From Pseudomonas canadensis (lineage in GTDB: Bacteria; Pseudomonadota; Gammaproteobacteria; Pseudomonadales; Pseudomonadaceae), in the NCBI RefSeq assembly GCF_000503215.1, contig NZ_KI628539.1:248001-312000 (forward strand): a stretch of DNA of 64,000 nt, in the 5' to 3' direction. A program made the position numbers and the translations under genes. Of this stretch, positions 32,241-40,096 are shown one piece after another. Each line of letters opens with the position of its first letter. The first letter of the stretch is position 1. Under the pieces are notes generated by a model. The model did no database searches. It was not told the origin of the DNA and saw only the letters and a list, made by a program, of their open reading frames with translations.

Positions 32241-33014
32241 ATGTTCACTTCGCGTCGTCTGCTTGTTGTCGCTACCGTTGTAGCCCTGTTGTCCGGCTGC
32301 GCATCACCTAATCCTTATGACGGCAGCAGCCAGGGACAGGCGAGTAATGAATCCGGCGGGATGAGCAAGACCGCCAAGTACGGCGGCCTGGGTGCCCTGG
32401 CCGGTGCATTGGCCGGTGCGGCCATCGACCACAACAACCGTGGCAAGGGCGCGCTGATCGGTGCCGTCGTTGCGGGTGCCGGTGCCGCAGGGTACGGCTA
32501 CTACGCCGACCAACAGGAAAAGAAACTGCGTGAAAGCATGGCCAACACCGGTGTTGAGGTTCAGCGCCAGGGCGACCAGATCAAGCTGATCATGCCGGGC
32601 AACATCACCTTCGCGACCAACTCGGACGCGATCTCCAGCAGCTTCTACCAGCCGCTGAACAACCTGGCCAACTCGCTCAAGCAGTTCAACCAGAACACTA
32701 TCCAGATCGTTGGCTACACCGACAGCACCGGTAGCCGTCAGTTGAACATGGACCTGTCTCAGCGTCGCGCCCAGAGCGTGGCTAACTACCTGACTTCCCA
32801 GGGCGTCAACGGCGCCAACCTGAGCGCCCGCGGTGCCGGCCCGGATAACCCGATTGCCAGCAACGCCGACGTCAACGGCCGTGCCCAGAACCGTCGTGTT
32901 GAAGTCAACCTCGGCCCGATCCCAGGCCAACAGTACGGCCAGCCAGGAGCCCAGCAACAGGCGCCACAACAGAACAACCAGTTCCAGGGCAATCCGTACT
33001 CGCAGTACCAGTAA
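32241..33014 (+). CDS. OmpA-family lipoprotein with glycine-zipper domain
   Basis: A 257-residue lipoprotein: lipobox LLSGC (Cys20), then a glycine-zipper stretch (YGGLGALAGALAGAAIDHNN...GALIGAVVAGAGAAGYGYY), then an OmpA-like peptidoglycan-binding domain (ITFATNSDAISSSFYQPLNNLA, IVGYTDSTGSRQLNMDLSQRRAQSV, GRAQNRRVEV). It ends in a Gln/Pro-rich tail. The arrangement resembles YiaD. It probably links the outer membrane to peptidoglycan. AGGAG precedes the ATG and a strong terminator follows. Confidence 0.9.
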   Translation: MFTSRRLLVVATVVALLSGCASPNPYDGSSQGQASNESGGMSKTAKYGGLGALAGALAGAAIDHNNRGKGALIGAVVAGAGAAGYGYYADQQEKKLRESMANTGVEVQRQGDQIKLIMPGNITFATNSDAISSSFYQPLNNLANSLKQFNQNTIQIVGYTDSTGSRQLNMDLSQRRAQSVANYLTSQGVNGANLSARGAGPDNPIASNADVNGRAQNRRVEVNLGPIPGQQYGQPGAQQQAPQQNNQFQGNPYSQYQ

Positions 33015-33026
33015 ATATTCGTTAAT

Positions 33027-33056
33027 AAAAAAGGGCGCCGTAAGGCGCCCTTTTTT
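33027..33056. terminator. Bidirectional rho-independent terminator
   Basis: AAAAAAGGGCGCC / GGCGCCCTTTTTT is a perfect stem with a GTAA loop, between the convergent OmpA-lipoprotein and dolP genes. Confidence 0.95.
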
Positions 33057-33073
33057 GTGGTTGTGTCATTACA

Positions 33074-33655
33074 TCAATCGATGTATTCGAACACCTTCAC
33101 GATTTTCTGCACACCGGACACACCCTGCACCAGGTTGGCTGCACGAGTGGCTTCAGCCTGGGTGAGCAGGCCCATCAGGTAGACGATGCCGTTGTCGGTC
33201 ACGACCTTGATGCGCGAACCGGGGATCGCATTATCGGTGAGCATCTGTGCCTTGATCTTGGTAGTCAGCAGTGCGTCGTTGCTGATGGCCAGCAGAGTGA
33301 TCGGGTCCATCACCTGCAATTCGTTGTGGACCTTTTTCACGCGTTGTACGGCAGCGGCGGCTTGTTCGGCCTGGGCCTTGAGGTCGGCGCGTGGCGTCTG
33401 GCCAGCGAGCAGCACAACGCCGTTGAAGCTGGTCACTACGATACGCGAAGCACCGTTGCCCAGATCGGGCGCGGCCTTGGCGACGTTGACTTCAACCTTG
33501 GTCTCGATCAGCGAGTCATCGATCTTGCTGCCGAAGGTGCGGGTGCCCTTGTCATCCTGAATAGGGGTGTCGCGTGTTGCAGTGATGGCCGTGCTGCAGC
33601 CGCTGATAGCGAGGCACAGGGTGATGGCCAAAAGGCTGAGGCGGTTAACGGTCAT
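33074..33655 (-). CDS. dolP: BON-domain lipoprotein DolP (YraP)
   Basis: A 193-residue lipoprotein (lipobox ISGC, Cys20) with two BON domains: about residues 45-115 (DDSLIETKVEVNVAKAA...VVLLAGQTP) and 120-190 (DALLTTKIKAQMLTDNAIPGSRIKVVTDNGIVYLMGLL). DolP sits on the outer membrane, binds anionic phospholipid and supports membrane integrity. Its ATG overlaps the stop of gmhA (ATGA). It is the last gene of the lpoA-yraN-gmhA-dolP operon, the same order as lpoA-yraN-diaA-dolP in E. coli. Confidence 0.9.
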   Translation of the reverse strand: MTVNRLSLLAITLCLAISGCSTAITATRDTPIQDDKGTRTFGSKIDDSLIETKVEVNVAKAAPDLGNGASRIVVTSFNGVVLLAGQTPRADLKAQAEQAAAAVQRVKKVHNELQVMDPITLLAISNDALLTTKIKAQMLTDNAIPGSRIKVVTDNGIVYLMGLLTQAEATRAANLVQGVSGVQKIVKVFEYID

Positions 33656-34245
33656 TCTTCACTCCCAAACAGTTGGCTGTCGATCAGATCGCACAGGCAG
33701 TGGATCGCCAGCAGGTGGACTTCCTGGATACGTGCGGTGACATTGGCCGGGACACGGATCTCAACGTCTTCAGGCAACAGCAGCGAGGCCATTCCACCGC
33801 CATCGCGTCCGGTCAATGCTACGACAATCATTTCGCGATCATGTGCGGCCTGGATCGCCTGAATAATATTCGCCGAGTTGCCGCTGGTAGAAATCGCCAG
33901 CAGCACATCGCCGGGTTGGCCTAGGGCGCGGATCTGCTTGGAGAAGATTTCGTTGTAGCTGTAGTCGTTGGCGATCGAAGTAATCGTCGACGAATCGGTG
34001 GTCAAGGCGATGGCCGGCAGGCTCGGGCGCTCACGCTCGAAGCGGTTGAGCAGCTCGGACGAGAAATGTTGGGCATCGCCGGCCGAACCGCCGTTGCCGC
34101 ACGAAAGCATTTTGCCCTCGTTGAGCAAGGCATTGACCATGACCTGACTGGCTTGCTCGATGTGCGGTGCAAGTACGTCCATCGCCTGTTGCTTGGTGTC
34201 GATGCTGGCCTGGAAAAGCTGGCGAATTCGGGATTGCATGTCCAT
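33652..34245 (-). CDS. gmhA: Phosphoheptose isomerase (SIS domain), in the diaA position
   Basis: A 197-residue SIS-domain protein. GmhA isomerises sedoheptulose 7-phosphate to D-glycero-D-manno-heptose 7-phosphate for LPS inner core. The candidate catalytic residues Glu (FSSELLNRF) and His (VHLLAIHCLCDLID) are kept, unlike DiaA in which the His is reported replaced. However the gene stands in the diaA slot and its C-terminus CLCDLIDSQLFG resembles DiaA. P. aeruginosa has gmhA at this position. AAGG precedes the first ATG; dolP overlaps its end. Confidence 0.85.
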   Translation of the reverse strand: MDMQSRIRQLFQASIDTKQQAMDVLAPHIEQASQVMVNALLNEGKMLSCGNGGSAGDAQHFSSELLNRFERERPSLPAIALTTDSSTITSIANDYSYNEIFSKQIRALGQPGDVLLAISTSGNSANIIQAIQAAHDREMIVVALTGRDGGGMASLLLPEDVEIRVPANVTARIQEVHLLAIHCLCDLIDSQLFGSEE

Positions 34246-34337
34246 CTGTGTGACCTTAAGTAGCGCGGCTGTTTGGCACAGGAATGTGCAGCCCGCAAAG
34301 CAAAGAGCAAAAGTGTGTGGTGAAGATGTCCGGCGAA

Positions 34338-34709
34338 TCAGCTGTCGAAGGCATCTTTGAGCCAGTTCAGATCAGCCTGACCAGACGGTGTGCTTTCTAT
34401 GGCAACCACATCGAAACGGCAGGGGGCGTCGGCCCAGCGATGCTCTTCTTGCAGGAAAAACTGCGCGGCGAGTATCAGCTTTTGACGCTTGCGCCCATCA
34501 ATACTGGCGAGCGCGCCACCCCATTGTGCGTGTTTTCTGTAGCGGACTTCGACGAATACTACTGTATCGCCGTCAAGCATGACCAGATCAAGCTCGCCGC
34601 GTTTACACAACCAGTTCTGCGCCAGCAGGCGCAGACCCTGTTGTTGCAAGTGTTTCAGAGCTTGTAGTTCGGCATCCTTGCCGCTTTGTGCGCTGGACCG
34701 CTCAGGCAT
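34338..34709 (-). CDS. yraN: YraN, UPF0102 nuclease-fold protein
   Basis: A 123-residue UPF0102 protein with the fold of Holliday-junction resolvase-like nucleases: GKDAELQALKHLQQQGLRLLAQNW, RGELDLVMLDGDTVVFVEVRYRKHAQWGGALASI. The ELDLV, FVEVR pattern carries the acidic and basic residues of the nuclease core. Its biochemical role is not established. ATG 34709 overlaps the lpoA stop by one base (TGATG), implying translational coupling. Confidence 0.9.
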   Translation of the reverse strand: MPERSSAQSGKDAELQALKHLQQQGLRLLAQNWLCKRGELDLVMLDGDTVVFVEVRYRKHAQWGGALASIDGRKRQKLILAAQFFLQEEHRWADAPCRFDVVAIESTPSGQADLNWLKDAFDS

Positions 34710-36520
34710 CAGCGTGGGGTGTCCGGCAGGCGCTGGATCTCGCCGCCGACAAACTTGGCCCACGGCATCTGGCGATCAACGCGCTGGTTCGTGCTGATGC
34801 CCAGGTTGCCCGAAAGACCGTCAACACGGGTGTCCGGCAGGGCCTTGAGTTGTCCCAGGCGCGGCGCCAGGCGGTAGGCATCGACGCCCATCGCGTACAG
34901 GCGGCCGAGGCTGCCATTGGCTTGCGGCCATTGCGCGGCAACCTGATTGCGCAGTGGGTCGGTGGTGTTGAGCAGCCAAGGGGTTTCGCAGAACATCACG
35001 TTGGTCATGTCCAGGTACTGATTCTTGTCGCCGCTGGCGCTGAATACGTGAGACGTGGCGTAGACCGGCACATCACCGGCATATTGGAAGTTCAGCGTTG
35101 GCTTGATCTGTTGGGCCAGTTGCGGGGTCACGGCCAGGAAGATGAACTCGATGTCCTGGCGACGCGAAGGCTGCGCGGCCACGTCGGTGCCAACGGTGCT
35201 TTGCAGGCTTTTGGCGCGGCCTTCGCTTTTGCGCAATTGGAACAAGTCGGCAATCTGCTGGGCCAGGGCGACTGGTTGATCGACGTACTCAACCCCCATG
35301 ACCTGGCCGCCATTGGCTTCCCAGTCCTGGCGGAAGGCCTTGTAGACACGCTCGCCCCATTCGCCACGCGGCACCATTGCGGCCGCACGGTGCAGGCCGT
35401 CGGCACGGGCGCGACGCGAGACTTCGCGGGCTTCGTCTTCTGCGGCCAGGCCGAATTGGAACAGTTGCGCGGGGCCTTGATCGGTCTCGCTGTAGTTCAA
35501 CGCCAGCGTGGTGATCGGCAGTTGCGGGCGAGCGCTCAGCTGTTTGACCAGCGGTTTCTCCAGTGGGCCGACCACCAGTTGCACACCGTCAGCCTGGGCC
35601 TTGGCGTAGAAGTCGTCGAGAGAGTTGAGGCGCGAGCTGTCATAGAACTCAATCACCGGCGGCTTCTGCCCGGCTTGTTCAGCCTGGTAGTGCGCAGCCA
35701 TGAAACCTTCACGCAGTGCCTTGCCGACGGAGGCCAACTGGCCATCCTGTGGCAGCAGCAGGGCGATCTTGGTCAGGGGCTGGCTCGCCAGCTCCTTGAG
35801 CTTGGTCAGTGGCATCGGCAATTGCACAGCGGCTGGGTGGCCTGGGTTCTGTGCGCGCCAAGTGTCGATGGCCGCTTGTTGTTGCTCCAGCGTGCCCGCG
35901 CCTTTTACCGCCTGGGCCAGGGTGATCCAGCCGTCGAGCGTGGAGTTGCCGCTGGCTTGCAGCTGTTCGGCCGGCAGGGCGGCAATCAGTACCCAGATGG
36001 CTTCATGGTTGCTTTTGGCGGCATCGCCTGTGAGCAGTGGGGCCATGGCCACGCGTTCGCGGGCGGCGGCCAAGGTCTGGCCATCGGCTTCATACGCACG
36101 GGCGTGCACGCTGCCCGTGCGGATCTGCTGTTCAGGCGGCAGCTCCTTCAGGCTTTGCAGGCTCGGGTGGTTCAGGGCAGTCAACGCGGCCTTGGGCTGG
36201 TTGCGCGCCATGGCCAGTTCGGCGGCCAGGGTGCTGGCAAACACTTGCGCGGCTGGCTTGAGGGCATCCAGGGGCACCTGCGCAAGAATCTGCGACGAGC
36301 GGCCAGGGTTGTTCTGTTTGTAGGCCATGTCTGCCGCACTCAGGCGCAGCAGCGCGGCCTTTTCTGGCGTCTTGGCGGTGGTGGCCTGTTCGAGCAGTTG
36401 CTCGATACTGGCGTCCGGGGTCCGTGGAAGGTCGCCAAGGCTGGACGAGGGCGAGCTGGCACACGCGGCCAGCAAGGCAGCGAGGCAGAGGGCGGAGAGC
36501 AGCCGCAGGCAAGCGATCAT
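34709..36520 (-). CDS. lpoA: LpoA, outer-membrane lipoprotein activator of PBP1A
   Basis: A 603-residue lipoprotein (lipobox LLAAC near residue 20) whose N-terminal half is helical (TPR-like, residues about 30-250) and C-terminal half is a periplasmic-binding-protein-like domain (IALLLPQDGQLASVGKALREGFMAAH, VVGPLEKPLVKQLS, DIEFIFLAVTPQLAQQI). It reaches through peptidoglycan to stimulate the bifunctional synthase PBP1A. ATG 36520 follows CAGGA. It heads the lpoA-yraN-gmhA-dolP operon and is divergent from rsmI. Confidence 0.93.
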   Translation of the reverse strand: MIACLRLLSALCLAALLAACASSPSSSLGDLPRTPDASIEQLLEQATTAKTPEKAALLRLSAADMAYKQNNPGRSSQILAQVPLDALKPAAQVFASTLAAELAMARNQPKAALTALNHPSLQSLKELPPEQQIRTGSVHARAYEADGQTLAAARERVAMAPLLTGDAAKSNHEAIWVLIAALPAEQLQASGNSTLDGWITLAQAVKGAGTLEQQQAAIDTWRAQNPGHPAAVQLPMPLTKLKELASQPLTKIALLLPQDGQLASVGKALREGFMAAHYQAEQAGQKPPVIEFYDSSRLNSLDDFYAKAQADGVQLVVGPLEKPLVKQLSARPQLPITTLALNYSETDQGPAQLFQFGLAAEDEAREVSRRARADGLHRAAAMVPRGEWGERVYKAFRQDWEANGGQVMGVEYVDQPVALAQQIADLFQLRKSEGRAKSLQSTVGTDVAAQPSRRQDIEFIFLAVTPQLAQQIKPTLNFQYAGDVPVYATSHVFSASGDKNQYLDMTNVMFCETPWLLNTTDPLRNQVAAQWPQANGSLGRLYAMGVDAYRLAPRLGQLKALPDTRVDGLSGNLGISTNQRVDRQMPWAKFVGGEIQRLPDTPR

Positions 36521-36692
36521 GTAAGTGTTCCTGATACCGATCAAATTAGCGTGGAATTGTACCCAAGCACTGGCCCAGGCGCGATGTTACTGGCGTGAAA
36601 CCGTCGATTTAGGTCGTGCAAATGTTGCAACGGGCGTTAAACGGCTGAAAAGGCATCGCCCGTGATGGCATATTTTCCAGGCGCCTACGCGC

Positions 36693-36698
36693 TACAAT
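36693..36698 (+). promoter_or_regulatory. Probable -10 box of rsmI (TACAAT)
   Basis: TACAAT lies in the 209-bp divergent gap between lpoA and rsmI. It overlaps an in-frame ATG at 36697, which argues that this ATG is not transcribed within the main mRNA and that translation begins further down. Confidence 0.45.
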
Positions 36699-36729
36699 GT
36701 CGCTTTTGCCAACCATCGAGGTGTGCGTT

Positions 36730-37602
36730 TTGACTGCTCCAGGTCCTTTGAATTCCACTGCAGGCTCGCTTTTTGTCGTGGCGACGCCCATTGGCAACCT
36801 GGACGACATCAGTGCCCGGGCATTGAAAGTGTTGCGCGAGGTTAAATTGATCGCGGCTGAAGACACCCGTCACTCCCAGCGGTTGATGCAGCATTTTGGT
36901 ATCAGCACGCCATTAGCGGCTTGCCATGAGCACAACGAGCGCGAGGAAGGCAGTCGCTTTATTGTGCGCCTGCTGGCCGGCGACGATGTGGCGTTGATCT
37001 CTGACGCGGGCACGCCGCTGATCTCCGACCCTGGCTACCACCTGGTGCGACAGGCGCGGGCTGCTGGTATCAATGTAGTGCCTGTTCCGGGTGCGTGCGC
37101 GCTGATCGCTGCGTTGTCGGCGGCAGGCCTGCCGTCCGACCGTTTCATCTTTGAGGGTTTTCTGCCGGCTAAAGCAGTAGGGCGTCGTGCGCGCCTTCAA
37201 GCGCTGAAGGAAGAGCCGCGCACCCTGATCTTCTATGAGGCCCCGCATCGCATCCTTGAATGCCTGCAGGACATGGAGCTTGTGTTTGGCGGCGAACGCC
37301 TTGCGTTGCTGGCCCGTGAGCTGACCAAGACCTTTGAAACCCTCAAGGGCCTGCCGTTGGAAGAGCTGCGTGCGTTCGTCGAGGGCGACAGCAACCAACA
37401 ACGCGGAGAGTGCGTGGTGCTGGTGGCGGGCTGGACCGCGCCTGAGGATGAAGATGCCGTGGGCAGCGAGGCCATGCGCATTCTGGATCTGCTGCTCAAG
37501 GAAATGCCACTCAAGCGTGCAGCGGCCCTTGCGGCGGAAATTACTGGCGTGCGCAAGAACCTCTTGTATCAAGCGGCGCTGGATAAGCAGAAAGCCGATT
37601 AG
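36730..37602 (+). CDS. rsmI: 16S rRNA 2'-O-ribose C1402 methyltransferase RsmI
   Basis: A 290-residue SAM-dependent methyltransferase of the tetrapyrrole-methylase fold. GSLFVVATPIGNLDDISARAL, AAEDTRHSQRLMQHFGI and ISDAGTPLISDPGYHLV are RsmI signatures. It methylates the 2'-OH of C1402 in 16S rRNA. The start is set at TTG 36730 because GAGGTG stands just upstream, whereas the in-frame ATG at 36697 overlaps the likely -10 box; the choice is an inference. rnpB follows. Confidence 0.88.
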   Translation: MTAPGPLNSTAGSLFVVATPIGNLDDISARALKVLREVKLIAAEDTRHSQRLMQHFGISTPLAACHEHNEREEGSRFIVRLLAGDDVALISDAGTPLISDPGYHLVRQARAAGINVVPVPGACALIAALSAAGLPSDRFIFEGFLPAKAVGRRARLQALKEEPRTLIFYEAPHRILECLQDMELVFGGERLALLARELTKTFETLKGLPLEELRAFVEGDSNQQRGECVVLVAGWTAPEDEDAVGSEAMRILDLLLKEMPLKRAAALAAEITGVRKNLLYQAALDKQKAD

Positions 37603-37660
37603 TTCCAGCGTTAAACCGGTATTCCGTCTGAACGTGATGGCAATTCTGAACTTTTATTAC

Positions 37661-37689
37661 TTGTCCTAAGTCCGCCGTGCCGTTAACCT
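37661..37689 (+). promoter_or_regulatory. Probable promoter of rnpB
   Basis: TTGTCC (37661-37666) and TAACCT (37684-37689) are 17 bp apart and end about 9 bp before the mature RNase P RNA 5' end. Located in the rsmI-rnpB gap. Confidence 0.55.
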
Positions 37690-37697
37690 GCGCGGCG

Positions 37698-38053
37698 GAG
37701 AGTCGATTGGACAGTCGCTGCCCTCTATGAAAATTAGGGGGGGGAGGAAAGTCCGGGCTCCATAGGGCGAAGTGCCAGGTAATGCCTGGGAGGCGTGAGC
37801 CTACGGAAAGTGCCACAGAAAATAACCGCCTAAGCACTTCGGTGCCGGTAAGGGTGAAAAGGTGCGGTAAGAGCGCACCGCACGACTGGCAACAGTTCGT
37901 GGCTAGGTAAACCCCACTTGGAGCAAGACCAAATAGGGTCCCAAGGCGTGGCCCGCGCTGGGACCGGGTAGGTTGCTAAAGATGTCCAGTGATGGCCATC
38001 GTAGACGAATGACTGTTCAAGACAGAACCCGGCTTACAGATCGACTCTCCACC
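37698..38053 (+). ncRNA. rnpB: RNase P RNA (M1 RNA, bacterial class A)
   Basis: The catalytic RNA that trims tRNA 5' leaders. GAGAGTCGATTGGACAGTCG at the 5' end pairs with GATCGACTCTCC at the 3' end. Highly conserved blocks are visible: GAGGAAAGTCCGGGCTCC, GAAAAGGTGCGGTAAGAGCGCACCG, AGGTAAACCCCACTTGGAGC and CAGAACCCGGCTTACAGAT. Length is about 355 nt. A run of T after CCACC provides the terminator. rnpB between rsmI and mraZ is the normal Pseudomonas position. Confidence 0.97.
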
Positions 38054-38302
38054 TTTTTCCTTCTGTCCGAATCTCGGGCAGAAAACCGGTAGTAACGCAA
38101 GAATCCCTCCCTGCCGAATCATTGGCAGATGCGTCTTCGTAATACCAAAAAAATCTTACTCTTAATAAATTACTTTAACTTCGAGCTATAGCTCTTTGAG
38201 CTATCTGCGCTTGTTGGACCAAAAACATCGCCGAACTCTGGTTTCTCCTCCCTTTACGCTCCTAAATCTCCGTTCTGTAAGGCTTTTCCTTGAATCCGCG
38301 CC

Positions 38303-38332
38303 TTGACGGTGTGGTGGGCGCATTCCTATAGT
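38303..38332 (+). promoter_or_regulatory. Sigma70-type promoter of the dcw cluster (Pmra)
   Basis: TTGACG and TATAGT with an 18-bp spacer, upstream of mraZ. Transcription should start near 38339, right before the MraZ operator boxes. The roughly 240 bp between rnpB and this promoter have no gene and are AT-rich, with a short AGCTATAGCT palindrome near 38185. Confidence 0.7.
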
Positions 38333-38340
38333 GTGCGCAA

Positions 38341-38365
38341 GTGGCGGAAAGTGGCACAAAGTGGG
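38341..38365 (+). promoter_or_regulatory. MraZ operator: three GTGG boxes at 10-bp spacing
   Basis: GTGGC, GTGGC and GTGGG begin at 38341, 38351 and 38361, exactly one per 10 bp, immediately after the predicted start point. Tandem TGGG/GTGG-type boxes separated by 5 bp are the known MraZ-binding pattern in E. coli and mollicutes, so this is almost certainly the MraZ autorepression site for the whole cluster. Confidence 0.8.
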
Positions 38366-38406
38366 TTTTTTGAACGTAAAACGCTAAAATTTGGAGAAAC
38401 GCATCT

Positions 38407-38862
38407 GTGTTTCGCGGAGCTAACGCTATCAGTCTCGATGCAAAAGGCCGTCTCGCCATGCCGAGCCGGTATCGTGACGAGCTCATTTCGCGAAGTTCCG
38501 GACAGTTGATCATCACGATCGATGCCGTTGACCCTTGTTTATGTGTTTACCCCCTCGATGAGTGGGAGTTGATTGAAACCAAATTGCGCGCCTTGCCTTC
38601 ATTGCGTGAAGAAAACCGCCGCCTGCAGCGTTTGCTGATCGGTAATGCCGTCGACCTCGAGTTGGATGGCAGCGGTCGTTTCCTGGTGCCTCCGCGTCTG
38701 CGCGAGTACGCCAAGCTGGACAAGCGCGCAATGCTGGTCGGCCAACTGAACAAGTTCCAATTGTGGGACGAAGATGCCTGGGATGCTGTTTCTGCAGCTG
38801 ACCTGGCTGCTATTCAACAACCGGGCGCTATGCCTGATGAACTGCGTGATTTGATCCTGTGA
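38407..38862 (+). CDS. mraZ: Transcriptional regulator MraZ
   Basis: A 151-residue DNA-binding protein with two SpoVT-AbrB-like halves (FRGANAISLDAKGRLAMPSRYRDEL and VDLELDGSGRFLVPPRLREYA). It forms a ring that represses the dcw promoter. The start is GTG at 38407, preceded by TTTGGAG, and the stop overlaps the GTG of rsmH (GTGA), so the two proteins are made in coupled fashion. Confidence 0.96.
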   Translation: MFRGANAISLDAKGRLAMPSRYRDELISRSSGQLIITIDAVDPCLCVYPLDEWELIETKLRALPSLREENRRLQRLLIGNAVDLELDGSGRFLVPPRLREYAKLDKRAMLVGQLNKFQLWDEDAWDAVSAADLAAIQQPGAMPDELRDLIL

Positions 38863-39806
38863 CTATTGATAGCGGCTTTAACCACATCACCGTACTGCTT
38901 GACGAAGCCGTTGAGGCTCTCGCCGTACGCGCGGATGGCTGCTATCTGGACGGTACGTTCGGCAGGGGCGGGCATAGCCGGTTGATACTCAGCCAGCTCG
39001 GGTCCGACGGTAAACTCCTCGGGTTCGACAAAGACCCTCAAGCGATTGCCACCGGGCAAGCGCTAGCGGCCGAAGACGGCCGCTTTGTCGTTGTGCAGCG
39101 TAGCTTTGCCGAGCTGGGTGCCGAAGTCGCCGAGCGTGGCATGGCGGGCAAGGTGGCCGGGGTTTTGCTCGACTTGGGCGTGTCTTCGCCGCAACTCGAC
39201 GACCCGGAACGTGGATTCAGTTTCATGAATGACGGCCCGCTCGATATGCGCATGGACCCGACTCGGGGTATCAGCGCAGCGGAGTTCATTGCGACCGCAC
39301 CCCATGAAGAAATCGCCCGCGTGTTCAAGGAATACGGTGAAGAACGCTTCGCCGGTCGCATGGCCCGTGCCGTGGTCGAACGTCGTGAAATCCAGCCGTT
39401 CGAGCGCACCGCTGATCTGGCCGAAGTGCTGAAAGTCGCCAACCCGGCATGGGAAAAAGGCAAGAACCCTGCGACCCGTGCGTTCCAGGGCCTGCGCATT
39501 CACGTCAACAACGAATTGGGTGACTTGGAGGCCGGCCTTGAGGCTGCCCTCGAAGCGCTGGAAGTGGGCGGTCGCCTGGTGGTGATCAGCTTCCACTCCC
39601 TGGAAGACCGTATCGTCAAACTGTTCATGCGTCGCCTGGTCAAGGGTGAGTCCGACAACCTGCCGCGCAACCTGCCGGTACGTTTCGAAGCCTTTGTGCC
39701 GAAAATCAAAATCCATGGCAAAGCGCAGTTCGCTTCCGAAGCCGAACTCAAAGCCAATCCACGTTCCCGCAGCGCCGTCATGCGCGTTGCCGAGAAGTTG
39801 CGGTGA
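38859..39806 (+). CDS. rsmH: 16S rRNA m4C1402 methyltransferase RsmH (MraW)
   Basis: A 315-residue SAM-dependent enzyme that N4-methylates C1402, the same nucleotide RsmI 2'-O-methylates. DGTFGRGGHSRLIL is the SAM loop; LDLGVSSPQLDDPERGFSFMNDGPLDMRMDP is the family signature; VVISFHSLEDRIVK is near the end. Start GTG in a GTGA overlap with mraZ. The stop overlaps the ftsL start in the same way. Confidence 0.96.
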   Translation: MTIDSGFNHITVLLDEAVEALAVRADGCYLDGTFGRGGHSRLILSQLGSDGKLLGFDKDPQAIATGQALAAEDGRFVVVQRSFAELGAEVAERGMAGKVAGVLLDLGVSSPQLDDPERGFSFMNDGPLDMRMDPTRGISAAEFIATAPHEEIARVFKEYGEERFAGRMARAVVERREIQPFERTADLAEVLKVANPAWEKGKNPATRAFQGLRIHVNNELGDLEAGLEAALEALEVGGRLVVISFHSLEDRIVKLFMRRLVKGESDNLPRNLPVRFEAFVPKIKIHGKAQFASEAELKANPRSRSAVMRVAEKLR

Positions 39807-40096
39807 GCAAGCTTTTCGCCAAGCCCCTCCCGGGCGGCAGCTTCTTTATGATGCTGCTGTTTGTCGGTGTGTTGGTTTCCGCGATTGCGGTGTCCTACAG
39901 CGCCCACTACAACCGTCAATTGCTCAATACCCTGTATGGGGAATTGAGTGTGCGTGACAAAGCGCAGGCGGAGTGGGGGCGGTTGATCCTCGAGCAAAGC
40001 ACCTGGACGGCCCATAGCCGCATTGAAGTGCTGGCCACCGAGCAGCTGAAAATGCACATTCCTGGCGCGGCTGAAGTCCGCATGGTGGCGCCATGA
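39803..40096 (+). CDS. ftsL: Cell division protein FtsL
   Basis: A 97-residue bitopic membrane protein: short basic cytoplasmic start, one membrane helix (FFMMLLFVGVLVSAIAVSYS), then a periplasmic coiled-coil region (LLNTLYGELSVRDKAQAEWGRLILEQSTW). FtsL complexes with FtsB and FtsQ and regulates FtsW-FtsI. It starts GTG overlapping rsmH and its stop overlaps ftsI (ATGA). Confidence 0.93.
   Translation: MSKLFAKPLPGGSFFMMLLFVGVLVSAIAVSYSAHYNRQLLNTLYGELSVRDKAQAEWGRLILEQSTWTAHSRIEVLATEQLKMHIPGAAEVRMVAP

Noticed and set aside
34688..36598. 636-codon plus-strand open frame opposite lpoA
   Set aside because: Exactly mirrors lpoA on the other strand; biased composition and no recognised domains.
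38171..38215. AGCTATAGCT palindrome and repeated GAGCTAT words between rnpB and mraZ
   Set aside because: Short and AT-rich, without a known regulator match; noted only as gap content.
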